The notes under the pieces are model-generated. The model worked only from the letters and a program-made list of their open reading frames with translations, was not told the DNA's origin and made no database searches. From positions 1-53,730 of the forward strand of contig PLSM01000149.1 in the NCBI GenBank assembly GCA_003165075.1: DNA of 53,730 bases, written 5' to 3'. Both the position numbers and the translations under genes were made by a program. Of the stretch, positions 25,264 to 32,553 are shown one piece after another. The stretch is from Acidobacteriaceae bacterium (GTDB taxonomy: Bacteria > Acidobacteriota > Terriglobia > Terriglobales > Acidobacteriaceae). Position 1 is the stretch's first letter. Each line of letters starts with the position of its first letter.

Positions 25264-26463
25264 ATGTCTAGTCCGCCAGCCGCAACCACCTCCGTCGCGG
25301 CACGCAACGTGGCTGTAGATGCGTATAGGGGTTTAGTTATGTTACTTATGCTGGGAGAGGTTCTCCAGTTTTCCGAGGTGGCGCGTTCTTATCCCACAAG
25401 TATCTTCTGGAAGATTCTTTCTTTTAATCAATCCCACGTTGAGTGGGTTGGCATGAGCCTTCATGATATGATTCAGCCCTCATTCACTTTCCTCGTGGGG
25501 GTCGCTCTTCCCTATTCACTGCGTAGCCGAAAGCTAAAAGGCGAGAGCTTTCAGCGCACAGTCATTCATACGCTATGGCGCAGCTTTCTCCTGGTGGCGC
25601 TGGGAATTTTTCTTCGGTCGATCCATAGTCCGATCACTAACTTCACATTTGAAGATACGCTAACTCAGATTGGTCTGGGTTATACCTTCGCATTCCTGCT
25701 AACTCAGTGCAAGCCGCGCTGGCAATGGCTGTCTCTGTGTTCCATTCTTTTCGGATACTGGCTGGCGTGGGCGCTTTATCCCGTCTCAGGGCCCGGTTTT
25801 GACTACGCCCAAGTAGGTGTTCCGGCAGATTGGCATCAACACCTGCTGACAGGGTTTGCAGCTCACTGGAACAAGAACACAAATCTGGGCCAGGCGTTCG
25901 ATCTCTGGTTCTTGAATCTCTTTCCGCGCGTCCACCCGTTCCAGTTTAACGATGGTGGTTATCTTACGCTCAGCTTTATTCCTACTCTGGGTACTATGCT
26001 GCTTGGAGTCATCGCCGGCGGGTGGTTCCTTCAATCCGCGCCAAGAATCCCCATCAGGCGCTTTCTGATTGCTGCATTAGTGCTACTATGTGCCGGCCTA
26101 TTGTTTCACATTGCCGGGATATGTCCGATTGTGAAGCGTGTCTGGACTCCGTCCTGGACTCTATTCAGCGGCGGTGTGTGTTTCCTGTTCTTGTCGGCTT
26201 TCGCATGGATTCTCGATGTCAAGGGGCACCGGCGCATTGCATTTCCATTGGTAGTTGTTGGCATGAATTCGATTGCTGCTTATGTTTTGCCGGACTTATT
26301 TGAAGACTTTATTCGGAACAGTTTTCGGATCAATCTGGGCGCATCATTCCTGAACATATTCGGTGGGTCCCTTGAACCCTTGTTCCTGGGGGTGCTGACG
26401 CTCGCTACTTACTGGCTGGTTCTCTTTTGGATGTACCGCAGGAAGCTCTTTTTGCGCATTTGA
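25264..26463 (+). CDS. HGSNAT-like (DUF5009) multi-pass membrane acyltransferase
   Basis: The protein has 399 residues and about ten hydrophobic segments. It opens with RNVAVDAYRGLVMLLML, and DMIQPSFTFLVGVALPYSLRSRK follows near residue 68. This is the signature of the heparan-alpha-glucosaminide N-acetyltransferase-like family (DUF5009/DUF1624 group). The human relative transfers acetyl from cytoplasmic acetyl-CoA to a terminal glucosamine across the membrane; bacterial members are poorly characterised. AAGGAG lies eight bases before the ATG. It is divergent from the GH109-like gene, so a role in acetylating or deacetylating amino sugars is an attractive inference, but similar proteins occur in many saccharolytic loci. 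Confidence 0.82.
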   Translation: MSSPPAATTSVAARNVAVDAYRGLVMLLMLGEVLQFSEVARSYPTSIFWKILSFNQSHVEWVGMSLHDMIQPSFTFLVGVALPYSLRSRKLKGESFQRTVIHTLWRSFLLVALGIFLRSIHSPITNFTFEDTLTQIGLGYTFAFLLTQCKPRWQWLSLCSILFGYWLAWALYPVSGPGFDYAQVGVPADWHQHLLTGFAAHWNKNTNLGQAFDLWFLNLFPRVHPFQFNDGGYLTLSFIPTLGTMLLGVIAGGWFLQSAPRIPIRRFLIAALVLLCAGLLFHIAGICPIVKRVWTPSWTLFSGGVCFLFLSAFAWILDVKGHRRIAFPLVVVGMNSIAAYVLPDLFEDFIRNSFRINLGASFLNIFGGSLEPLFLGVLTLATYWLVLFWMYRRKLFLRI

Positions 26464-26590
26464 GGTTATCACTTTCTCTGGTTACTTCACGGCGCCACTG
26501 CTACTCTGCGCCGGCCAACCGTTGGACACCACGACTTGCCGTAGTTGGCTGACGCCTTCAGTTAAAGTTGACTCTCTGCCATTCGTTTTT

Positions 26591-28873
26591 TTACTTTGGG
26601 TCGCTTTGTCCATTCTGCGCGGTCGATAACTTCAAAATCACATCGCGATGCGAAATCGTGGGATGGTCACGATCGTCTGCGGGCGAAGCAACTGCCTGCA
26701 GGCTGTACTTTCCCGGCAGTTCCGGAGTCTTCAAAGTTACCGTATACGACTCCGCCCCTAACGGCGCCAAAGAGAACGCAACATTCTCCGCCGCAGCAGT
26801 CTTTCCGTCCTCGCTGGTAAAAGATAGCCGCAACGTCCCCGCCCGTGACCGGTCCTCATCATTCACCATGGCGATCGTGAATTCCTGCGGTTCGCCCGTA
26901 TTCAAAGTCGGGTGCCAGAAACTCAGATAAACGCCCAATGGATTGAATGCCTGCTCCATGGCTTTAGCAAAATCCGGCTGCAACTCGAGCTTTTGTAAAT
27001 CTCGGAAATGGTCCGATGTGAATGCCTTGGGATCGCTGGCAGTCAAATAGACAAAGTGCAACACTCCTGCATAGCGCCGGTACGCCCGCCAGAACTCCGT
27101 CTCGCCGCCCAGCAAATATGCCTGCATTGCCAAGCGGTTCTCCGTGGTGTCCTTATCGCCCAACAGCCGGGGATAGAGCTTTTGCGTAAGCAGCGTCGGG
27201 GTCCCATCGCGGTTAAGCCACAGCCAGCCATATTCATTCAGAATCATGGCGTGTGCAGTCCGATTCACGGCCGAGGTAGGCCCTATCATCGACTCAAGGT
27301 CGGTTATCTTGAACGAAGGCTCCCCGGTGTCTCCTGGCTTGTCTTCCATCGCCATGCTGTAGAACAAATATTGGTGATCTTCGACCGGGTCGTCGGGCCC
27401 AGCGGGCGAATTGTAGCTGTTCTCCCAGGGCCGATTGGAAAGATCCAAAGTGCGCACCGCGGGAATGATGGTGCTGGAGAACTGAGGCAGCCACGACTCG
27501 TTTGTTGCATCCCAGATAGCCACACTCGGATGATTCCAGTTATCCCTTATCCACTCCTTGTACTCGCCGATCATCTCGTTGGTGTCGTACCTGTCGCGGT
27601 AGCCGCCGCGCCAGCTTGGATGTCCGGTCCACACCATATACTCGTTCTGGATCAGCAGCCCATTCTCGTCTGCGATTTCCAGCCACCGGTCCGGCACTGG
27701 ACCAATACAAAATCGGAATGCATTCCAGTGCATCTGCTTGGGAATCTCCACCAGCAGCCGATGCAACCATGCTTCATTCCATGGAAGCGTGCCGCTTTCT
27801 GGATCCTCGAAGAAGCGATGCAATGTAATATTCGATCCGCGCAAAAAATACGGGCGACCATTCAGATAGGCCCGTTGGGTCACTGTGTCGAAGCGAAACT
27901 CGCGCATGCCAAAACGTGACTCTACCTGGTCGCCGGATGTGCTCGTCGACACCTGGTACAAAAATGGATCGTCCGGTGTCCAAAGATGCGCATGGGCAAG
28001 CGGTACCGTCTGAGTTATCGTCTTGGTTTGACCTGCCGCAATCTCCACTTCCGCTTCAACTTTGCCTGAACTTGGCGCGCGAGACTTCCGTTCGAATGCC
28101 TGTTGCTGCACGTTGGTGCGAATGGCATGATCTGAATAATTGTGCAGTTCCGTCTGCACCATGATGCTGGAGTTCGTAAGCTGCGGTGCGACCTGCACAG
28201 CGGAAATCACCGGGTTGTTCATCGTGAGAAGCTTTACGTCGTCATAGATGCCCGGCGTCCAGCGGTTCTTCTCAAAGTCTGTTCCCTGTGACACGTTTTC
28301 CGGTAGCACTCCAGGATGTGCGCCAATCCGGATGACAACTTCGTTGGCCGCACCCCAGTGTATCGTCCGTGTCACGTCGAAGTACGCTGCGGTAAAGCAC
28401 GGATCGTGCTCGCCGATGCGCACTCCGTTCATATAGACCACGGAACCGAATTGCGCTTTATTCACCTTCAGAAGCGCAACGGCGGCCTGGGCAGGCGCAT
28501 TGAATGTTTTTCGATACCAGAAGTAGTTCCGCTGTTGGTGGGAGATGCCGCGGGCATTGCCAAGCTTCTCGAAGTCGGATTTGGAGTACCTACCCTGATC
28601 CACCAGGTTTGAGAGCAATTCGCGACTCTGATATTGGTCCACATCCGGGAACGCCGGGACGGCTGAATGCGTCAACCCCGGCACGGGCGCCGTGTGGCTG
28701 TAACCCTTCGGCATCGCATCCGGGCTGACACTATCTTCCACATCCCATTGCCCATTGAGCGAAAGCGTGGTGCGATGAGTTGACTCACCGGCCGCAAATA
28801 TGCGCGCACCGCGCGCGGAAACAAGTGCAATGGCGCAGACTGCCAACCATGTTGTCAGCTTCTTTGCATTCAT
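26591..28873 (-). CDS. GH2 family glycosidase, exported
   Basis: The protein has 760 residues with a signal peptide (LTTWLAVCAIALVSARGARIFA). The sugar-binding jelly-roll domain contains FWYRKTFNAPAQ and VVYMNGVRIGEHDP. An Ig-like domain follows, then the barrel from about residue 335 (AYLNGRPYFLRGSNIT). The acid/base is Glu459 in WDATNESW and the nucleophile Glu547 in ILNEYGW, both expected for GH2. The sugar specificity (beta-galactose, glucuronate or mannose) cannot be told from these motifs. It lies 49 bases downstream of a GH3 remnant on the same strand and converges with the acyltransferase gene. Confidence 0.88.
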   Translation of the reverse strand: MNAKKLTTWLAVCAIALVSARGARIFAAGESTHRTTLSLNGQWDVEDSVSPDAMPKGYSHTAPVPGLTHSAVPAFPDVDQYQSRELLSNLVDQGRYSKSDFEKLGNARGISHQQRNYFWYRKTFNAPAQAAVALLKVNKAQFGSVVYMNGVRIGEHDPCFTAAYFDVTRTIHWGAANEVVIRIGAHPGVLPENVSQGTDFEKNRWTPGIYDDVKLLTMNNPVISAVQVAPQLTNSSIMVQTELHNYSDHAIRTNVQQQAFERKSRAPSSGKVEAEVEIAAGQTKTITQTVPLAHAHLWTPDDPFLYQVSTSTSGDQVESRFGMREFRFDTVTQRAYLNGRPYFLRGSNITLHRFFEDPESGTLPWNEAWLHRLLVEIPKQMHWNAFRFCIGPVPDRWLEIADENGLLIQNEYMVWTGHPSWRGGYRDRYDTNEMIGEYKEWIRDNWNHPSVAIWDATNESWLPQFSSTIIPAVRTLDLSNRPWENSYNSPAGPDDPVEDHQYLFYSMAMEDKPGDTGEPSFKITDLESMIGPTSAVNRTAHAMILNEYGWLWLNRDGTPTLLTQKLYPRLLGDKDTTENRLAMQAYLLGGETEFWRAYRRYAGVLHFVYLTASDPKAFTSDHFRDLQKLELQPDFAKAMEQAFNPLGVYLSFWHPTLNTGEPQEFTIAMVNDEDRSRAGTLRLSFTSEDGKTAAAENVAFSLAPLGAESYTVTLKTPELPGKYSLQAVASPADDRDHPTISHRDVILKLSTAQNGQSDPK

Positions 28874-28922
28874 GGAACCTACTCCTCAAAGCCACCGCAT
28901 GAATACAGCAGCGGCTTCGCAT

Positions 28923-29233
28923 CTATCGTGATGGGCCGATGGTAATGCGGCTGTGCAGTGGAAGGTCGTGGGAGGATGTCCCAACGAATATCTCGCACGC
29001 GCCCGCAGGAGCAGATCCGTGCGCCGTTTCGCCGAGAGCGAACGGTTCGTCCATGGCCGCTCAGTTGAACTTTGCGCTGCGGTTTTTGACGCATCCGCGC
29101 TCGACCTTGCACGCATTCTGCCATAAGCGAATTGCGCATTCGTCAATGCCACCACCAAGAAACATAGCCAAACGGCGCTCAGAACGAGCGAAACAATTCT
29201 CCCCAATCGACAAGCCACAGGCTGCATCTGCAT
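28923..29233 (-). pseudogene. GH3 beta-glucosidase remnant with large internal deletion
   Basis: From an ATG at 29233 the minus strand encodes a signal peptide (CRLGRIVSLVLSAVWLCFLV), then RPWTNRSLSAKRRTDLLLRA. The latter is how exported GH3 enzymes open just before their MTLDEK segment. After 78 codons this match ends. From about 29001 down, a different frame reads CEIFVGTSSHDLPLHSRITI and ends at a TAG at 28923-28925. This matches the last strands of the GH3 C-terminal Fn3-like domain. The two ends meet at about 28998-29008 in a GCG-rich stretch. Roughly 2 kb of coding sequence therefore seems to be missing. The original N-terminal frame continues as nonsense to 28886. The family call rests on about 40 residues read by eye. 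Confidence 0.65.
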
Positions 29234-29524
29234 TACTGCGCATTTCTCTTTGGCACAACCGGCGGAATTGACCGCAACTCGTCGTCCCGCATCGCGCAGG
29301 CGGCGTCATCAACTCCCGGCATATTCATGCATTTGCTTCATTGAAGCGCAAAAGTCGCGGCAGTGTCAATTGCAATCTCCATATTCGAACACGTTTATGA
29401 TCGTTATTGGAGATTACAGTCATTTTGAGCTTTGGTGCGCAGCCAGTAGCGGGGTCGTCAACTCGCGGATAGACACGGATATTCATCGTCCTGATTGAGG
29501 ACCCCGCGCGGCTTTAGCTGGGAC
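29234..29524. promoter_or_regulatory. non-coding region upstream of the GH3 remnant
   Basis: I see no gene here. An 8-bp perfect inverted repeat, AATCTCCA at 29374-29381 with TGGAGATT at 29408-29415, spans a 26-base AT-rich loop about 140-180 bases upstream of the remnant start. A TTGACA-like hexamer on the minus strand lies just downstream of it. This was probably the control region of the lost GH3 gene and may now drive the GH2 gene. The 3' end of the aldo/keto reductase gene borders it. Confidence 0.35.
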
Positions 29525-30523
29525 TTAGGAAAAGCCCAGCACCGGGTGGGGCTTATATGGTTCTTCGAGAGCGGACACTTCCGCGGGCGTCAGTTGCAAC
29601 GACATTGCTGCCGCGGCGTCCTGGAGATGATGCAGCTTGGTGGCGCCCACAATCGGCGACGTAACTACGGGCTTGCCAAGCAGCCAAGCCAGTGCCAATT
29701 GCGCTCGTGGTACGCCGCGCTTTTCGGCAAGTTCACCCAGGCGGTCAACCACGCGCCGATCCGCATCTTCGGTTTGGGAATACATGCTTCTTCCAAACTG
29801 ATCCGTCTCAAAGCGCTTGGTATGCTCGCTTTGCCACGGGCGAGTGAGCCGGCCGCGTGCCAGCGGGCTCCAGGGAATCACGCCAATGCCTTCTGACTGG
29901 CAAAGGCCGAGCATCTCACGCTCCTCCTCCCGGTACAACAGGTTGTAATGATTCTGCATGGAAACGAAGCGGGTCCAGCCGTGCAGGTCGGCAAGATAAA
30001 GCGCCTTGGCAAACTGCCATGCATACATGGACGAAGCGCCGATGTAACGCACCTTTCCCGTCTTGACCAAGTCGTGCAAAGCCTCCAAGATCTCTTCAAT
30101 CGGCGTCTGGTAGTCCCAGCGGTGAATCTGGTAGAGGTCCACATAATCCGTCTGCAAACGGCGCAGGCTCTGATCGAGTTCGAAGAAGATGGCCTTGCGC
30201 GAAAGCCCTTGCCCATTGGGCTCGTCGCGCATCACACCATGCACCTTGGTCGCAATGACCACAGATTCGCGGCGCACGTTGGCCTTGAGGAATTTCCCCA
30301 GCACCGCTTCGCTGGCGCCGCTGGAATACACATTCGCGGTGTCGAAGAAGTTAATCCCAAGGTCCAGAGCCTGACGCAGAAAGGGCTGGCTCTCTTCTTC
30401 GTCAAGAGCCCATGCTTGCCGGCCAGCCTTCAGTTCGCCGGTAGCCGGCGCGCCATAAGTCATGCAACCGAGGCATATGCGCGAGACTTGCAGTCCCGTC
30501 TTACCCAGCCGTGTAAACTCCAT
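29525..30523 (-). CDS. aldo/keto reductase
   Basis: The 332-residue protein has a complete AKR catalytic set: Asp61 and Tyr66 in FFDTANVYSSG, Lys93 in ATKVHG and His134 in YQIHRW. The NADPH-binding end has GVIPWSPLARGRLT near residue 215. It should reduce aldehydes or ketones of sugars or xenobiotics in the cytoplasm with NADPH. The closest named group by eye is the YghZ/Tas-like AKRs, but substrate is not predictable. It is divergent from the sulfur operon, and the gap of 322 bases is occupied by that operon's leader. Confidence 0.9.
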   Translation of the reverse strand: MEFTRLGKTGLQVSRICLGCMTYGAPATGELKAGRQAWALDEEESQPFLRQALDLGINFFDTANVYSSGASEAVLGKFLKANVRRESVVIATKVHGVMRDEPNGQGLSRKAIFFELDQSLRRLQTDYVDLYQIHRWDYQTPIEEILEALHDLVKTGKVRYIGASSMYAWQFAKALYLADLHGWTRFVSMQNHYNLLYREEEREMLGLCQSEGIGVIPWSPLARGRLTRPWQSEHTKRFETDQFGRSMYSQTEDADRRVVDRLGELAEKRGVPRAQLALAWLLGKPVVTSPIVGATKLHHLQDAAAAMSLQLTPAEVSALEEPYKPHPVLGFS

Positions 30524-30659
30524 TACTCCTCCTTATAGAGAGGGCGCCGATCCGAGTCCGTAGGATGTACGGGAATTCGTGTTTGCTCTCACAAATGAGC
30601 ATAGCGCGGCTCCCTAAGCGACGGTCACTTCTGCGACGTTGCCCGCGTCAAGACGGAGG

Positions 30660-30688
30660 TTGCTTTTTCCCACGGCCCTGCGTACCAT
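30660..30688 (+). promoter_or_regulatory. candidate sigma-70 promoter of the sulfite reductase operon
   Basis: TTGCTT (30660-30665) and TACCAT (30683-30688) are spaced by exactly 17 bases. With the usual distance, transcription would start at 30695, which is the A of the ATG of the Cys-rich leader peptide. The leader would thus be translated leaderless. The positions are observed; the promoter activity is inferred. Confidence 0.55.
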
Positions 30689-30694
30689 TACCTC

Positions 30695-30748
30695 ATGCAA
30701 GGAAGATCCTGTTGTCGCTTCTGTACGCCGCTTCGCGCGCACAGGTGA
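30695..30748 (+). CDS. candidate leaderless Cys-rich leader peptide (17 aa)
   Basis: An ATG at 30695 opens MQGRSCCRFCTPLRAHR followed by TGA. Three of 17 codons are cysteine, all TGT (30710-30715 and 30722-30724), arranged Cys-Cys-x-x-Cys. The predicted transcription start coincides with the ATG, and no ribosome site is visible upstream, as expected for leaderless translation. It lies 97 bases before the sulfite reductase gene, with a terminator-like hairpin between. Leaderless polycysteine leader peptides that control cysteine genes by attenuation are known in mycobacteria; this would be the same logic in another phylum. No homology evidence is available for so short a peptide. Confidence 0.6.
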   Translation: MQGRSCCRFCTPLRAHR

Positions 30749-30787
30749 CCTGGGTCTGAGAGCTAGAACGTACTCCGAGGTTTCTAG

Positions 30788-30821
30788 ATGCCCGCGATGC
30801 AGCCATAGCTGCCGCGGGCAT
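30788..30821 (+). terminator. attenuator hairpin before the sulfite reductase gene
   Basis: ATGCCCGCG (30788-30796) pairs perfectly with CGCGGGCAT (30813-30821). Inside it GCAGC (30799-30803) pairs with GCTGC (30808-30812) around a CATA loop, leaving only a 2-base bulge. TTCTATTTCC follows, a moderate U-run. A weaker hairpin (CTAGAA 30763-30768 with TTCTAG 30782-30787) abuts it. A competing fold pairs GGGTCT (30752-30757) with AGA (30786-30788) and CCC (30791-30793), which would open the 5' arm. The hairpin ends 25 bases before the sulfite reductase ATG. Confidence 0.6.
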
Positions 30822-30845
30822 TCTATTTCCCGGCAAAGAGGAACT

Positions 30846-32543
30846 ATGAGTGAAGCTGTACCAGTGAAAGAGACCAAGGCTCAGCGGGCTGAACGTCTGA
30901 AGCGCGAAAAGAACCCATGGCAAGCCTTCGACGAAGTGCGCGCCTTTGCTCGCGAGGGCCGCTCCAGCGTGCTGCCGGAGTGGGCGTCCACCTACTTCAA
31001 GTGGTGGGGCATCTACACCCAGGGTGACGGCGCGGGGGTTACGGGCGGCAAGGGCGGCGAGGGTCTGACGACCGAATACTTCATGATGCGTATCGGCATG
31101 CCCAACGGCATCGTCTCGTCAAGCCAACTGCGTGCAATCGGCGGGATTTCGCGCAAATACGCCCGCAACCTGGCCGATATCACCGTTCGCCAGAATATCC
31201 AGCTTCACTGGCTCACCATCGAGTCGCTGCCCGAGGTAGTCGACGCGCTGAGCACGATAGGCCTCTCGCCCAAGGGCGCCTGCGGGGACGTGGTCCGCAA
31301 CGTGACCGGTTGTCCGCTGGCCGGGGTGGCGGCAGACGAGCTCATCGACTCGTCTGCGCTGGCCACCGAAATCTCACACCTGCTGCAGGCAAATTCCGAC
31401 TACTACAACTTGCCGCGCAAGTTCAAAATTTCCGTCACCGGCTGTCCTTCCTGGTGCACTTACCCTGAGATCAACGACATCGGCCTCACACCGGTAAAGC
31501 ACAACGGCGAAGTGGGATACTCGCTGCGTGTCGGCGGAGGGCTCTCCAACGAACCCCATCTCGCCGTCCGCCTGAATGCCTTTATCCTTCCGCACCAGGC
31601 CGTTCCCGTGGCGCGCGCGGTGACCGAGATTTTCCGCGACCAGCAAGGTCTGCGCCAAAGCCGGGACAGCGCACGCCTGAAGTATCTATTTATGAAGGAA
31701 GGCTGGACCGCCGAGAGCTTCCTTACCGAACTCCAGTCGCGGCTTGATTTCGCGCTGCTTCCCGGGGTACCCGAGCAAGTGCCCGATGACTCCCTTCGCG
31801 ACCACGTTGGCGTTCATCCGCAGCGCCAGCAGGGCTTGAGCTACGTTGGCGCCTCGGTGCTGAATGGCCGGCTCAGCGGAGAACAGCTGCAAGCCGCTGC
31901 CGATCTGGCCGATCGCTTTGGCAGCGGAGCGCTCCGCGCCACAGTTTCGCAGAATCTCCTTTTCATCGACATCCCCAATGAGAAGACTGCGGAACTTGCC
32001 CGCGAACTGGGGCAGATCGGCCTGCATGTCGAGGGCTCCCCGTTCTGGCGCGGCGCCATCGCCTGCACCGGCACCGAGTTCTGCAAGCTGGCCATTACCG
32101 AGACCAAGGGCTTTACGCGCTGGCTGGTCGACGAACTCGAAGAGCGTTTGCCCCAATTCGACCAGGATCTGAAGCTCCACGTAACCGGCTGCCCCAACAG
32201 CTGCGGCCAGCACTGGATCGCCGACATTGGCCTGGAAGGCAAGAAAATCAAACACGAGGGCAAATTGGCAGACGCCTACTACTTCTGCCTCGGCGGCTCC
32301 GTGGGCCGGTACGCGGCCATTGCAGAGCCGGCCGGATATCGTTGCCTCGCAACGCAGGTGCCCGAAGCCATTGAGCGCCTGCTTCGCGAATACCTGGCCA
32401 GCCGCCAGCCCTCGGAAAACCTCCGCGCCTGGTTTAGCCGCCATACCAATAACGAACTTCGCGCCCATCTCGCCGGGGAAGTTCTAGCCCCGGTCGAGCG
32501 CGATCTGCCCACGGGCCGCGTGCCGCACGCCGTGGCTGATTAA
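30846..32543 (+). CDS. nitrite/sulfite reductase, siroheme and 4Fe-4S hemoprotein
   Basis: The protein is 565 residues from the ATG at 30846, which has GAGGA just upstream; an open frame back to 30639 overlaps the leader and is not used. Two ferredoxin-like half domains and two catalytic halves are visible, including GDVVRNVTGCPLAG near 140. The 4Fe-4S/siroheme cysteines are Cys407, Cys413 (CTGTEFC), Cys449 and Cys453 (CPNSC). It reduces sulfite to sulfide, or nitrite to ammonia, in the cytoplasm with six electrons, probably from ferredoxin. The Cys-rich leader and the transporter-like protein downstream favour sulfite. It is the first gene of a four-gene operon with siroheme synthase 10 bases downstream. 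Confidence 0.9.
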   Translation: MSEAVPVKETKAQRAERLKREKNPWQAFDEVRAFAREGRSSVLPEWASTYFKWWGIYTQGDGAGVTGGKGGEGLTTEYFMMRIGMPNGIVSSSQLRAIGGISRKYARNLADITVRQNIQLHWLTIESLPEVVDALSTIGLSPKGACGDVVRNVTGCPLAGVAADELIDSSALATEISHLLQANSDYYNLPRKFKISVTGCPSWCTYPEINDIGLTPVKHNGEVGYSLRVGGGLSNEPHLAVRLNAFILPHQAVPVARAVTEIFRDQQGLRQSRDSARLKYLFMKEGWTAESFLTELQSRLDFALLPGVPEQVPDDSLRDHVGVHPQRQQGLSYVGASVLNGRLSGEQLQAAADLADRFGSGALRATVSQNLLFIDIPNEKTAELARELGQIGLHVEGSPFWRGAIACTGTEFCKLAITETKGFTRWLVDELEERLPQFDQDLKLHVTGCPNSCGQHWIADIGLEGKKIKHEGKLADAYYFCLGGSVGRYAAIAEPAGYRCLATQVPEAIERLLREYLASRQPSENLRAWFSRHTNNELRAHLAGEVLAPVERDLPTGRVPHAVAD

Positions 32544-32553
32544 GGACTAAACC

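Noticed and set aside
26464..26590. Possible terminator between the convergent acyltransferase-like and GH2 genes
   Set aside because: I found only short, weak self-complementary pieces (for example around GGCCAACCGTTGG) and no T-run.
30639..30845. N-terminal extension of the sulfite reductase frame
   Set aside because: It would read through the leader peptide and attenuator in another frame, has no family similarity, and the ATG at 30846 has a good ribosome site.
30695..30845. SAM, TPP or cobalamin riboswitch in the sulfite reductase leader
   Set aside because: A CTGAGA string recalls TPP elements, but none of the conserved cores or partner stems of these classes is present. The Cys codons and hairpin give a simpler explanation.
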